Positions 18,058-27,296 of a stretch of DNA of 64,000 nucleotides are shown one piece after another. Under the pieces are notes generated by a model. The model was not told the DNA's origin and ran no database searches. It worked only from the letters and a program-made list of their open reading frames with translations. The stretch is taken from the NCBI GenBank assembly GCA_037444575.1, contig JBBIME010000004.1:62001-126000 (forward strand), read 5' to 3'. The position numbers were made by a program, and so were the translations under genes. How positions within the stretch are numbered: the stretch's first letter is position 1; the number at the start of each line of letters is the position of its first letter. Origin of the DNA: Bacteriovorax sp037444575 (lineage in GTDB: Bacteria > Bdellovibrionota > Bacteriovoracia > Bacteriovoracales > Bacteriovoracaceae).

Positions 18058-18626
18058 TATTTTTCCTGAAAACTGTCCCAAAGCAATACTTTCTCTAGAA
18101 TTATAGCAAGTCCCTGATTGATTGGAATTTCTTTTTCGGATAAATGCGGATCAAGAGCTTCAAGCTTTTTCTTCCAGATTTCTATAAAAGGTATTTCTTC
18201 CTCTGCAAAAGTAATTTCCTTTGTAATATGGTCATTTTCTTTTAAAACTCTACAAATTGAATAATCAATTTTGTTATTTTTCCCGTGACGAGCACTAATT
18301 CCAAAGGCCCTGCAAATAAAGGGACGAAATTGATATTCACTACAGCGCCCCATTCCTTTGGCCTCATCTGAAACTTCTAATAGGATACAGCGATCATTTT
18401 GAGCTTGAGCCACCTTATCTAAAAACAATTCTGCTTTATTGTTTTTAAGAAGATAAAGTGCCAAAGGAAGAAGTTCATAGGGGGCACAAGATATGTCGGG
18501 CTTCACGCAACACTTGATACAGTCTTCTGGACAAGGCAATTTACTCTTATGCTGAAATTCACTAAAGGCCTTAGAAACTTCATCAAGACTTATGCTGATG
18601 GAATGAGAAAGTTCTTCAATCGTCAT
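18057..18626 (-). CDS. YkgJ-family cysteine cluster protein
   Basis: A 189-residue protein with the cysteine pattern of the YkgJ/UPF0153 family: CPEDCIKCCVKPDISC near residues 33-48, then RCSEYQFRPFICRAFG and SICRVLK. The cluster is thought to bind zinc or iron; the biochemical role of the family is poorly known. The gene lies 2 bases after the AEP transaminase gene and overlaps the next gene, so it is cotranscribed with the phosphonate genes. Its place beside an iron-dependent dioxygenase operon is suggestive but proves nothing. Confidence 0.82.
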   Translation of the reverse strand: MTIEELSHSISISLDEVSKAFSEFQHKSKLPCPEDCIKCCVKPDISCAPYELLPLALYLLKNNKAELFLDKVAQAQNDRCILLEVSDEAKGMGRCSEYQFRPFICRAFGISARHGKNNKIDYSICRVLKENDHITKEITFAEEEIPFIEIWKKKLEALDPHLSEKEIPINQGLAIILEKVLLWDSFQEK

Positions 18627-18628
18627 AT

Positions 18629-19735
18629 CTAAATAATTTTTTTGATTTTCAAATACTCTTCAAAGACTTTCAAAAAGTTTTCAATGTCTTTTGGATAAAT
18701 GGCGCCAATATTAGAGAGTCTAAATGTATTAACATTACCCACTTTCCCCGGATAAATGGTAAATCCTCTCTCGAAGAGATAGTCATGCATTTCATTGAAT
18801 GAATAATTAGGACTTTTTGGATCCATGATAGCTGTTAATAATTTTGCGTGATGTTTTTCTTCTACTAAAAAAGTAAATCCAAGTTCCAAAACGCGCTTTT
18901 TCATAATTTCATACATCGAAGCATAACGAGAAAAACGATTCTCTGCTCCTTCTTCAAAATATTCATTAATTGCTTGTCTTAGAGCGTAGAGAGTTTGAAC
19001 CGGTGGAGTAAAAAGAAATTGCTTATTTTTTTCTAGATAGAGATGGTTTTCTAAAAGATTGAAGTAAAAATTACGAGCTTTAATCTCTTTTGTTTTTAAA
19101 AGAGAGGTCTTGTTGGCAATAACAAAGCTTATGCCGGCCATCCCTTGAATACATTTATTAGATGAGGATACTAGATAATGAATATTATCTTTTTCCACAT
19201 CGATCTTCATTCCTGCAAAAGAAGACATCGCATCAACAATAGTCTCAACATTATATTTTTGAGCAAGTGAAGAAAGTTCTGAAAGAGGATTCAGGATTCC
19301 TACAGTCGTTTCGTGATGAATGAAGGCCAGGTGAGAAATTTCATCTTTGTGTAAATCTAATACCTGTTCAACCGAAGGGATATCGAGAGGCTTTCCCCAT
19401 GTCGCTATATATTTTATGTGACCAACTCCGTAGGCCTCACAAATTTTCTGCATTCTCTCGCCATAAGCACCGTTATTTAGAATCAAAACTTTTTTATCGT
19501 GTGGAACAACAGAAGTTAAGCATGCCTCAACTCCGCCGGTCCCTGAAGAAGTAAGCATTACACATGTATGATTTTTTTCACCATAAGCAATTTTGATCAA
19601 ATCATTGCGCACAGAAAGAGTCAGCTCTCCAAACTCTAGCTCACGAGGACAGATATCTGGAACAACCATTGCGTTTTTTACGGTGTCAGTTGTAGTTGCC
19701 GGTCCTGGGTTTAACAGGATATTTCTTTTTACCAT
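18629..19735 (-). CDS. phnW: 2-aminoethylphosphonate-pyruvate transaminase (biosynthetic role proposed)
   Basis: A 368-residue PLP enzyme matching PhnW/AepZ: LLNPGPATTTDTVK at the N-terminus, TSSGTGGVEACLTSVV, VDAMSSFAGM, and the PLP lysine Lys194 in SSSNKCIQGMAG. PhnW interconverts phosphonoacetaldehyde and 2-aminoethylphosphonate (AEP) using alanine/pyruvate. In catabolic loci it sits beside phosphonatase (phnX); here it sits with PEP mutase and phosphonopyruvate decarboxylase, so the direction is most likely towards AEP. Its ATG overlaps the end of the M13 peptidase gene by 7 bases. Confidence 0.92.
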   Translation of the reverse strand: MVKRNILLNPGPATTTDTVKNAMVVPDICPRELEFGELTLSVRNDLIKIAYGEKNHTCVMLTSSGTGGVEACLTSVVPHDKKVLILNNGAYGERMQKICEAYGVGHIKYIATWGKPLDIPSVEQVLDLHKDEISHLAFIHHETTVGILNPLSELSSLAQKYNVETIVDAMSSFAGMKIDVEKDNIHYLVSSSNKCIQGMAGISFVIANKTSLLKTKEIKARNFYFNLLENHLYLEKNKQFLFTPPVQTLYALRQAINEYFEEGAENRFSRYASMYEIMKKRVLELGFTFLVEEKHHAKLLTAIMDPKSPNYSFNEMHDYLFERGFTIYPGKVGNVNTFRLSNIGAIYPKDIENFLKVFEEYLKIKKII

Positions 19736-21699
19736 ATATGAACTCTCTTGTTAGCTGGTAAGACCATTGGGTCGTTATCTTCACAATGGAAAGCCTCTTT
19801 AAAACCAGCAAAATGTTTAACAATTTCGTTAACTCTAGCTTCTCCCAATGAGTGAGGATCTGATTTTATTCGAAGCTCCCGTACTCCTGGCAATTGAACC
19901 TCACACCATGATCTTGCATAACTTAGAAAAAATTTTCGCTGTTCTTTTTTTAGATCTTCAGAAGATAATTTATTTCCTGAGAATGCAGCATCGTAGGCTG
20001 AAGTTAATCCCACAAGATCCCCAATGTTTTCCCCAAGGGTAAATTCACCATTCATCCCAGCTTTAGAATACTGCTCTATCAATGACTTGGTAAGTTCTTT
20101 AAATTTCGCTAAATCTTTAGGAGTCATCCAATCGTACAATTTCCCATCAGCATCGTACTTTGAACCTTGATCATCAATCCCATGACCTAGTTCATGGCCT
20201 ACAACCATTCCGATTCCTGCAAGATTTTCTACTAAATCATTATTCTGGTCATAGAAGGGATACTGAAGAATTCCTTGAAGCATTGTAAATTGATTAAAAG
20301 ATGATTGATAAAAAGCATTAACAACCAGTGGCTCAACACCTTCCCATGAACGAATGTCTCGTAATTCTTTTAAATACTGAAACTCTCTTTCTTCATCAAT
20401 ATCATCTCTTTTTTCAGAATTAGCGATAAAACTATCCAGACTGTAAGTCGCAACTGGAAGAAACTTCCAATCTTCATATTTACCAGGGGCCACAAGGCGC
20501 ATATAGGCCTTTGTAATTTTTCGAAGTGCTTCTTTCTTAGCTTTTTTCGACAACCATTTATTGTGAACAAGCGATATGCGGATACTTTCTTTAATTTTAT
20601 CAACTAGCTCAGCAACTTTATCTGACGAGAAGTTAGGAAATATTTTAGGCAATACTAAATAATCAAACTCTGGTCCAAAGCTCGACATCGCCATCTGAGT
20701 GCATTCTTCATCAAGCTCTGATCGCTTCTTTTTACCACCTAGAAATTTATTATTGAAAGCAAAAGCTTCATCGTAAAATTTTGAATATCCCTGATCTAAC
20801 TTGTGTGCCAATTCATAAAACATTTGCAAGGTTTTAAGTTCATCTAAGCTATAATTCTTAGCTACTGAATCTAAAAAGGTGAAAGTCTTTGGGTTAAAAA
20901 CTCTAATTTTTGTTGAATCTGGAACAAGATCTAAAAAGTATTTTAACTCTAATTCTGGATATTTTTGAAGCACATCTGATTTAGTAGTAAATCGTCTTAA
21001 TGATCGTGCGATTCTTCCTTCTGTTGGGAAAAGACTATTTTCCTGCTTATCTAATTCATATTTTAAAACAGTCTTAGCTCGGGCCTCAGGATTACTTACT
21101 CCGATTGTTTTAAAAAAATCTAAAACCAAAACTTCAAGTTCTTTAACAAGATCAGGGTTTTTTGCATAACTTTTTTCGGGCAAAAATGAGTATCTCATCC
21201 CAAAGACAATGTCTGTTTTTGTAGGATCATCAAAATTGACAGTGGTAAAATAAGCAATAAAACCAGGGTTACCGCTGTGTATTCTTTTGGCTTGAGCAGT
21301 TAACCAATCTTTTTTGGTTTGAACCTTCTCGATCTCAGTGACCTTAGAGGCCACATACGATTTTTCTTCTTTAGCTCTTGTATCTTTATCTACACAAGAA
21401 AGATAAAAATTCTTTAACTGCAAGGCCATTGGATCAATCGTGGATTCTTTAGCAAGTTGTTTTATATAATTTTTTTTAAATTCTAAAATTCTCTCTGATG
21501 AATCATTAAAGGCAAAGGCATGTCTTTTTCTATCTTCTCTAAGCTTAAAACTTTCAATTGTTTTGGAACATGCATGCTCGTACAAATTTACACACGGATT
21601 AATTTTATCGTTGACTGGAAATTCTCTTTTGGCGGGAATTTCACTACTTGCTCCAAAAACAACTGTTGAAAAAAAACATGAAAGAAAAAATTTATGCAT
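19729..21699 (-). CDS. M13-family zinc metallopeptidase (neprilysin/PepO-like), exported
   Basis: A 656-residue peptidase, full length for the family. A signal peptide (FFLSCFFSTVVFGAS) is followed by the M13 N-terminal domain (NPCVNLYEHAC). The catalytic domain has NAFYQSSFNQF, the zinc motif HELGH in VVGHELGHGIDDQG, GENIGDLVG with the third ligand Glu, and the C-terminal CEDNDPMVLPANKRVHIW. M13 enzymes cut oligopeptides outside the cytoplasm. It lies in the middle of the phosphonate operon, with 15 bases to the decarboxylase gene and a 7-base overlap with phnW, so cotranscription is near certain although no functional link is evident. Confidence 0.92.
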   Translation of the reverse strand: MHKFFLSCFFSTVVFGASSEIPAKREFPVNDKINPCVNLYEHACSKTIESFKLREDRKRHAFAFNDSSERILEFKKNYIKQLAKESTIDPMALQLKNFYLSCVDKDTRAKEEKSYVASKVTEIEKVQTKKDWLTAQAKRIHSGNPGFIAYFTTVNFDDPTKTDIVFGMRYSFLPEKSYAKNPDLVKELEVLVLDFFKTIGVSNPEARAKTVLKYELDKQENSLFPTEGRIARSLRRFTTKSDVLQKYPELELKYFLDLVPDSTKIRVFNPKTFTFLDSVAKNYSLDELKTLQMFYELAHKLDQGYSKFYDEAFAFNNKFLGGKKKRSELDEECTQMAMSSFGPEFDYLVLPKIFPNFSSDKVAELVDKIKESIRISLVHNKWLSKKAKKEALRKITKAYMRLVAPGKYEDWKFLPVATYSLDSFIANSEKRDDIDEEREFQYLKELRDIRSWEGVEPLVVNAFYQSSFNQFTMLQGILQYPFYDQNNDLVENLAGIGMVVGHELGHGIDDQGSKYDADGKLYDWMTPKDLAKFKELTKSLIEQYSKAGMNGEFTLGENIGDLVGLTSAYDAAFSGNKLSSEDLKKEQRKFFLSYARSWCEVQLPGVRELRIKSDPHSLGEARVNEIVKHFAGFKEAFHCEDNDPMVLPANKRVHIW

Positions 21700-21714
21700 A
21701 TAAATTCCTTAAAA

Positions 21715-22875
21715 TTATTTTGACTGAACAAATCGAGCAAAGCGATCACTTACTTCTGCCGGAGTCACTTTAGGTCTTCCAAGCTTTTCAGGAGATCCCT
21801 TCTTAGTTTTTAAATGAATAAAGACAGGGCCATCATTCTTTGATTTTACAGTGTTTAAAATTTCAGAAAATTGATCAAGTTTATCTGTTCCATACACACT
21901 GTGATAACCGAATCCTTTAGCTACAGCTCCAAAAGAAACTCCACCTGTAACAGTTCCTTGTCCACCTGTTGAATCATGAACTTCGTTATCAATTAAAATA
22001 TGAACTAAATTTTTTGGATTGTAAGCTCCAACAGTGGCCATTGAACCAGTTCTCATGAGAAGGGCACCGTCACCATCAAGGACAACAACCTTTAAATTTG
22101 GTTTAGCAAATGCCAATCCAAAGCCAAAAGCAAGAGCACATCCCATTGAACCAACCATGTAAAATTGATTTTCACGGTCTCCTACTTCATAAAGTTCGCG
22201 CCCAGTTTTTCCTGTTGTAGCTATAACCGCAACATCACTTCCTAAGTGTTTCTGAACAGCTTCCAAAACTGGAGTTCTCATTTCACGAGCATTGTATTCC
22301 AATTCGAAATGGTCTTTATGTTCAATATTAAATTCTTTTTTTGATGGAAGTGGTTTCTTTTGAAGCTTGTATTCAGCAATATCATCTTTTCTCATGACAA
22401 AAACAAAAGGTTGATTTGTTTTTTTCATATAATCATCAGCAAGTTTAAGCGCAGGAAGAACCTCTTCATCTGTTTGTGGAAAATAGGCCCATTTTAATCG
22501 CATGGTCTCTAGCATTGCAATTGTGATTTGGCCCATGAGCTCATGTTGAGGTTCATCATGTGGTCCACCAGGCTCGCCTCTTAAAGTAGTGATAATCATC
22601 ACTGGAAGATTGAAAGTATATGTCAAAGAAGTAAGTGGATTAACTGCATTACCAAGTCCTGAATTTTGAAACATAACGACTGCACGTTTTCCGGCAACTG
22701 TTGCTCCAGCTGCTATTGCAATAGCATCACCTTCATTTACACTGTCAACAAAATCAAAACCATCTGTATCAATAACGTAATTGATAAAAGGTTTTAAATA
22801 TGAGCAAGGTGTTCCAGTATAGAAATTAAATCCAAGCTCGCGAGCAGGTGTTAAAAATTTGTCTGCAGTAATCAT
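21715..22875 (-). CDS. aepY: Phosphonopyruvate decarboxylase
   Basis: A 386-residue thiamine-diphosphate enzyme. The N-terminal half has YTGTPCSYLKPF and the cofactor-activating Glu48 in SVNEGDAIAIAAG. The C-terminal half has the ThDP/Mg motif GDGALLMRTG through ILIDNEVHDSTGGQ. The combination is characteristic of phosphonopyruvate decarboxylase (AepY/Ppd), which makes phosphonoacetaldehyde and so pulls the unfavourable PEP mutase reaction forward. It stands between the PEP mutase/GNAT genes and the AEP transaminase, as in known AEP pathways. Confidence 0.93.
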   Translation of the reverse strand: MITADKFLTPARELGFNFYTGTPCSYLKPFINYVIDTDGFDFVDSVNEGDAIAIAAGATVAGKRAVVMFQNSGLGNAVNPLTSLTYTFNLPVMIITTLRGEPGGPHDEPQHELMGQITIAMLETMRLKWAYFPQTDEEVLPALKLADDYMKKTNQPFVFVMRKDDIAEYKLQKKPLPSKKEFNIEHKDHFELEYNAREMRTPVLEAVQKHLGSDVAVIATTGKTGRELYEVGDRENQFYMVGSMGCALAFGFGLAFAKPNLKVVVLDGDGALLMRTGSMATVGAYNPKNLVHILIDNEVHDSTGGQGTVTGGVSFGAVAKGFGYHSVYGTDKLDQFSEILNTVKSKNDGPVFIHLKTKKGSPEKLGRPKVTPAEVSDRFARFVQSK

Positions 22876-22888
22876 AAAAAATCTCCAA

Positions 22889-23407
22889 TTATAATTTAAT
22901 CCAATATCTTCTTTTCACAACTGTCCCATCAGTAGCGATATAACGATCTTCTAGAAGACCACCATTTTTTTCGATGGTTCTATAAGAAGCGACATTATCA
23001 TCGTCACAAGTGAGGAGTACTTTTTTTAAACCAAGTTCATTTTTACAATACAAAAGTGACTGCTTTAATATTTCGGTCGCAATCCCCTGTTTTCTATACG
23101 AAGTCGCTACGGCATAACCGATATGTCCTCCAATGGTTGATAGAAATTCATTAAGTTCATGGCGAATGCTTGATCTACCAACTATTTTTCCATCTAAGAA
23201 AGCATAGAGCATTGAGCTTGGAACTCGTCCCTCTTTTAAATTTTTCCCATGGCATTCATCATCCAAAATTTTTAAATGATTCTCGTAGCTCATGTCTTCA
23301 TTCCAAACGAATGTGTACCAGTCTCGATCCATATCACTAAAAAGAGAAAGGCCCTCAAAGAAGGCCTCACGATCGTTTATCGTTAATGGTCGAAGAACTA
23401 AATTCAT
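22889..23407 (-). CDS. GNAT-family N-acetyltransferase
   Basis: A 172-residue GNAT protein. The acetyl-CoA loop is seen in GYAVATSYRKQGIATEIL (motif A, R/Q-x-x-G-x-A form), followed by VLLTCDDDNVASYRTIEKNG (motif B). It starts where the PEP mutase gene ends (TAATG overlap). In a phosphonate operon it could acetylate AEP or a related amine, or simply be a passenger; known AEP acetyltransferases (PhnO) cannot be distinguished from other GNAT enzymes by eye. Substrate left open. Confidence 0.85.
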   Translation of the reverse strand: MNLVLRPLTINDREAFFEGLSLFSDMDRDWYTFVWNEDMSYENHLKILDDECHGKNLKEGRVPSSMLYAFLDGKIVGRSSIRHELNEFLSTIGGHIGYAVATSYRKQGIATEILKQSLLYCKNELGLKKVLLTCDDDNVASYRTIEKNGGLLEDRYIATDGTVVKRRYWIKL

Positions 23408-25044
23408 TAGAATTTCTGTCCTCTTGAAACATCGGCATAAGTATCAATGTCCATCCAGTGTCCATCGATGTACATAACATTAATTCTTACTTTCTTGTCT
23501 AATAGAGCATTCATTAGATCTGGAAGTTTTAGTTTGTTGAAGTCTGGTTTAGAAGAGAGTTCTTCTAAAGTTTTAACTAAAATTTCTGATCCGAGTTTGT
23601 TAGTTCTCATCAAACCAATCCATTCCCCATGAGCTTCTTTGTTTTCACTGACAGGGCCAAACTTAATGCTCTTTAATTCAACAGAAGATTCATTAAAGCT
23701 TTTTGTATGAGCTCTAGAGCAAGCAACAAAGTCTCCCACGTAATTTGGAGTTCTGCTTTCAAGTGTCGCATCTACTACAATTGTAATGTCACTTTTTTCC
23801 TCAAGAAGGCGTGATAGGATATATTTTCTATAAAGGATATCACCGTAAGAGATTATACAATTATCTACAATTTCTTTTTTAGCTAATAAAAGCGATGAAA
23901 GCTCAGATGTATTTTCGTAATTTTCATTGTTGATGTACTTAACGTTTTGGAACTTGAATGCTTCTTTTTTATATCCCGTAACAATTGAAATATCTTTGAT
24001 GTCATGATCATAAAAAGAGTCAATTGATTGCTCGATTAATGGCTTCCCGTTGATATCAATTAAAACTTTTGGTCTATCTTCTGTAAGCTCTTTTAATTCA
24101 GCACCACGAGATGCCGCTAGGAAGATAGCTCTTGGTTTATCGCCATCAGCAACCTTTAAATAAAGTTTTTCAGCCGCTTCAAGTTCTTTATCATTCTGAA
24201 GACGGAAGAGTTCTGCAACGGAAACGATTTTATCTTCGACATTTATTAATGATTGCTCTTTGAAAATTTGCTTAGTGATGTTTTGCATAGCTGTTACGGC
24301 CATTCTCATTTGGTGGTTGGCCCAGATACAAACAGAAACATTAGCTTCTCTGAAAGCATTTGTAGGAGTTGCATAATATTTTGTTGGTACGATAACAATT
24401 GGACACGACTTGCTTCTTTCTCCCCATTCTTTCATAAAAGCGAGAATTTCATCTGGCTTAGAAATTTTAGAGTGCATAAGAATTCCATTAGCTCCAGCAA
24501 GGCGATAAGCTTCAGCTCTTTTAAGCGCTTCTCCCATTCCCCATCCTGCAATCAAAGCTTCTACGCGGGCGATGATGTTGAAATCATCATCAAGTTTTGT
24601 ATCTTGGCCCGCTTTTATTTTTCCACAGAACTCGTCTATATCGGCCAGGGGCTGTGCCTCTGTTCTTAAAAATGAATTTGTTTTGGGAAAAATTTTATCT
24701 TCAATACAAACACCTGCAACTCCACGCTGCTCAAGTTTTGTAACAAGTCTTCTCATGTTGTTAAAGTTCCCGTAACCAGTATCTCCATCAAGAAGAATAG
24801 GAATTCTAGTTGCATCGCTCATAAACTCCACAACTTCTAGAACTTGTGTCCATGAAGCTTCGTTATTGTCACGAACGCCAAGCTGAGCTGAAATAGAAAG
24901 ACCGGATCCCCAAATTCCTTTGAAGCCAGCTTCTTCTGCGATTTTTGCAGAAATCCCGTTGTGAGCTTCCATTAAAAATTCAAGCTCCAGAGAGTTCAAC
25001 ATGTTTCTTAGTTGAGTTGTTTTTCTGATTTCATTTTTTTTCAT
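23407..25044 (-). CDS. aepX: Phosphoenolpyruvate mutase fused to a nucleotidyltransferase domain
   Basis: A 545-residue fusion. Residues 1-295 are PEP mutase: LMEAHNGISAKIAEEAGFKG, WGSGLSISAQLGVRDNNEAS (Asp59), LLDGDTGYGNFNN, and the signature EDK-x5-NS at 115-124 (EDKIFPKTNS) that separates PEP mutases from isocitrate-lyase relatives. This enzyme creates the C-P bond of all AEP-type phosphonates. Residues about 303-545 form an NTP-transferase domain (INGKPLIEQ, SIVTGYKKEAF, SYGDILY). Its signature loop reads LAASRGAELKELTEDRPK, where the canonical form is LAAGxGxRL: Ser replaces Gly and Glu replaces Arg. The domain may activate a phosphonate as a CMP ester or may be altered in function; a stand-alone homologue with an intact loop is encoded upstream. 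Confidence 0.94.
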   Translation of the reverse strand: MKKNEIRKTTQLRNMLNSLELEFLMEAHNGISAKIAEEAGFKGIWGSGLSISAQLGVRDNNEASWTQVLEVVEFMSDATRIPILLDGDTGYGNFNNMRRLVTKLEQRGVAGVCIEDKIFPKTNSFLRTEAQPLADIDEFCGKIKAGQDTKLDDDFNIIARVEALIAGWGMGEALKRAEAYRLAGANGILMHSKISKPDEILAFMKEWGERSKSCPIVIVPTKYYATPTNAFREANVSVCIWANHQMRMAVTAMQNITKQIFKEQSLINVEDKIVSVAELFRLQNDKELEAAEKLYLKVADGDKPRAIFLAASRGAELKELTEDRPKVLIDINGKPLIEQSIDSFYDHDIKDISIVTGYKKEAFKFQNVKYINNENYENTSELSSLLLAKKEIVDNCIISYGDILYRKYILSRLLEEKSDITIVVDATLESRTPNYVGDFVACSRAHTKSFNESSVELKSIKFGPVSENKEAHGEWIGLMRTNKLGSEILVKTLEELSSKPDFNKLKLPDLMNALLDKKVRINVMYIDGHWMDIDTYADVSRGQKF

Positions 25045-25679
25045 ACGAAGTGTTCCTTATAAACATTAAATGCCATGTAGAGGCTAAAGAAAACAATGAG
25101 TGCACCACAGATGCGAGAGAAATTAATAAAAAACCTTTCAGGTATTTTATTTTGATATCGACTTACAATTTTCAAAAGAAGAAAAAACCACAATGCTGAT
25201 CCAAGGCTAAGCCCCAAAGAGAGTGCAAAGTAATTTAAGAATGTGTAGTTAAACAGATTCCAGGATTTAATGACGGCTGCGACTCCAGACATAGTCGCAA
25301 TTAACATAGGATTAGAAGAATAAATAAGCACTCCCAAAAGAAAGAAACTAGCAGCTTTAGGAGCTTTCTTCTCTGCATTTTTATCTAAACTAAAATTTTG
25401 TTTTTTTACTAAAAGTTCTTTAAGCCCAAAAGCAAGGAGGAAACACACACCAACAACTTTCAAGATAAGAATTGTTTTATCTGAGAAATGAAAAAGAGAA
25501 AGCCCTGTCAAAATAACCATGAAATACACAAAATCCATCGTCGATCCTCCAAGAGCAATGGAGAATGCTGAACGAAAATTGTGCCTAATTAATGTATTTA
25601 CTGCCCAAACGTTAATTGGGCCAACAGGAATACAAATTAAAAAACCAACAATAAGTCCTACAAGAAGAGCAACGATCAT
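25041..25679 (-). CDS. LysE-family transporter
   Basis: A 212-residue membrane protein with about six hydrophobic segments. The N-terminus VGLIVGFLICIPVGPINVWAV and the following NTLIRHNFRSAFSIALGG match LysE/RhtB exporters. LysE proteins export amino acids or other small zwitterions. Overlaps of 4 bases with the genes on both sides (ATGA type) place it firmly in the phosphonate operon. Export of AEP, a zwitterionic amino-phosphonate, is a reasonable but untested idea. Confidence 0.85.
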   Translation of the reverse strand: MIVALLVGLIVGFLICIPVGPINVWAVNTLIRHNFRSAFSIALGGSTMDFVYFMVILTGLSLFHFSDKTILILKVVGVCFLLAFGLKELLVKKQNFSLDKNAEKKAPKAASFFLLGVLIYSSNPMLIATMSGVAAVIKSWNLFNYTFLNYFALSLGLSLGSALWFFLLLKIVSRYQNKIPERFFINFSRICGALIVFFSLYMAFNVYKEHFV

Positions 25680-26548
25680 ACTACCTCCTGTGTAGCTAAT
25701 TCTTGGTTAATTTTAAATTGATACGCAAACATCATTGCTAACCAAAGGTTACCAAACACGATTGCATAAAAGAAAATGATATTAGGAGCATTAAAGGAAA
25801 ATGAAATAATTAAAAAGGCAATATGAACAGCAGGACCGATGATCGACCACAGTCTTAAGGCCTTCAAATTTCTTTCACAATAAAGAGCCGGGGAATAGAC
25901 AAGTGTCTTTCCCTGATTTCCTGCTTGCAAATTTGAGTACCCCAGATAGAGTCTCAAACCAATTTTGCGAATGAAGGAGCCTTTTTGTTTTTCTGCTTCT
26001 GAAAGTTTCTTTTTTAGTTCTTCAATTTCTCTTACAACAAATCCCCCATCCCCTTTTTCATAAGATAAATATTCAGTGAGGTAATGATCATAAGATATCG
26101 AGTGAATGGCCTTAGATACTCCTGCAAGTACAACCAAAATCCATGGTTCAATTATCATGCTTGATCCAAAACTTTTCTTCATTCCTAGAGCAAGAGTGAA
26201 ATAAGCAATGATGTTAACTGTATAATCGACAAGACCATCAATTAGTCTTCCAAATTCTGTTCCATTTTTTTTAAGCCTTGCCACCATGCCGTCACAGCAA
26301 TCAAGTACAGCAAAAAGAAGAAAGAAAAATGCTCCCCACTTAAACCCACCAGAAGTTCCTTGCATAAAGTTATGGCCGGCAGCGATTCCAGATATTAGAG
26401 CAAGAAGTGAATAGTGATTGGGTGTAATTGGTAAGCTATAAAAAGTTTTCACGACAATAAACGCCAGCGGTCTATAGAAATAGACATCTAGCGGTTCTTC
26501 CGCATGAACATTTTTCAATGATTTTTTATATTCTGCTAACCAACTCAT
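25676..26548 (-). CDS. CDP-alcohol phosphatidyltransferase, candidate phosphonolipid synthase
   Basis: A 290-residue integral membrane enzyme. The family signature DG-x2-AR-x8-G-x3-D-x3-D is complete: Asp86-Gly87, Ala90-Arg91, Gly100, Asp104, Asp108 (DGMVAR ... GRLIDGLVD). These enzymes move a phospho-group from a CDP-linked donor to an alcohol. Beside PEP mutase and nucleotidyltransferases, the natural reading is transfer of aminoethylphosphonate from CMP-AEP to diacylglycerol or ceramide, analogous to ethanolamine phosphotransferase. A charged insert lies at about residues 170-195. The acceptor lipid cannot be read from sequence. Confidence 0.9.
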   Translation of the reverse strand: MSWLAEYKKSLKNVHAEEPLDVYFYRPLAFIVVKTFYSLPITPNHYSLLALISGIAAGHNFMQGTSGGFKWGAFFFLLFAVLDCCDGMVARLKKNGTEFGRLIDGLVDYTVNIIAYFTLALGMKKSFGSSMIIEPWILVVLAGVSKAIHSISYDHYLTEYLSYEKGDGGFVVREIEELKKKLSEAEKQKGSFIRKIGLRLYLGYSNLQAGNQGKTLVYSPALYCERNLKALRLWSIIGPAVHIAFLIISFSFNAPNIIFFYAIVFGNLWLAMMFAYQFKINQELATQEVV

Positions 26549-27288
26549 TCAAACAATCTTTTTGCTTTTTCTAAATCTTCTTTATTATCGATTTCCACCC
26601 AGCGATCGCTAACTGCACGGTGAATCCCCATATCGTGATTTAGAAGGAACTCATTCATTACGTGCTCCCAATTCTTAGAGATATTTTTTTCGTCTGACAG
26701 GAACGTTTTGCACGCGTTGTACATGTCGTCTCTATAAGCATTTGAAAATTTCAAAATCCCAATAGCTTCTCCGGCAAAAGTGAAGCGAGAACGCTCTTCT
26801 TCAGAAACCGCTCGTTTATCGATAGTCATGCGAACAAATCCATTCTTATCAATCATGGCCTTTGCGCATTCAATATCATCAATGGAACTCTCACCTACTA
26901 AGATTTGATTAGCGGTTTTGTCTTCCACAAAACTTTTTAGAATTTTTGTATCGTAGATAAGGTCGGCATCAAAGAGTAAGAAATCTCCTTGAGTTTTTTC
27001 TAATCCATAATAGAAAGAATAAGTATTGCCTTTTACTCTAAAGTCTTCATTCACCGCAAAATGAACATCAAAATCTTTTTTAAATTTTGAAAGATAGTCT
27101 TCAAGCATTTCTCGTTTGTAACCAGTGACGATAACGACATTTCTAATGCCAACTGACTTCCATGCTTCAAAATGCCAGTCAATCAATGGCTTACCATTAA
27201 CTTCCAAAAGGCATTTTGGATTTTCTGTTACATCAGAAATGCGAGAACCATATCCTGCCGCTAAAATAAGTGCTGTTAAATTTGACAT
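26545..27288 (-). CDS. Nucleotidyltransferase, candidate CMP-aminoethylphosphonate synthase (PntC-like)
   Basis: A 247-residue NTP-transferase of the LicC/MobA-like fold. The signature loop is intact (LILAAGYGSRISDVTENPKC), followed by EVNGKPLIDWH, VVIVTGYKREML, and metal-binding aspartates in LLFDADLIYD and WVEIDNKEDL. Enzymes of this group activate phosphocholine or AEP with CTP. It is coupled by ATGA overlap to the CDP-alcohol phosphatidyltransferase, which would use the CMP-AEP product. With the altered loop in the domain fused to PEP mutase, this one is the better candidate for AEP activation. Substrate inferred from context. Confidence 0.85.
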   Translation of the reverse strand: MSNLTALILAAGYGSRISDVTENPKCLLEVNGKPLIDWHFEAWKSVGIRNVVIVTGYKREMLEDYLSKFKKDFDVHFAVNEDFRVKGNTYSFYYGLEKTQGDFLLFDADLIYDTKILKSFVEDKTANQILVGESSIDDIECAKAMIDKNGFVRMTIDKRAVSEEERSRFTFAGEAIGILKFSNAYRDDMYNACKTFLSDEKNISKNWEHVMNEFLLNHDMGIHRAVSDRWVEIDNKEDLEKAKRLFE

Positions 27289-27296
27289 TTTTTTTC

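Noticed and set aside
18629..25044. Possibility that the phosphonate genes form a degradation (catabolic) locus
   Set aside because: PEP mutase and phosphonopyruvate decarboxylase are biosynthetic, and no phosphonatase (phnX), phnZ or C-P lyase gene is present.
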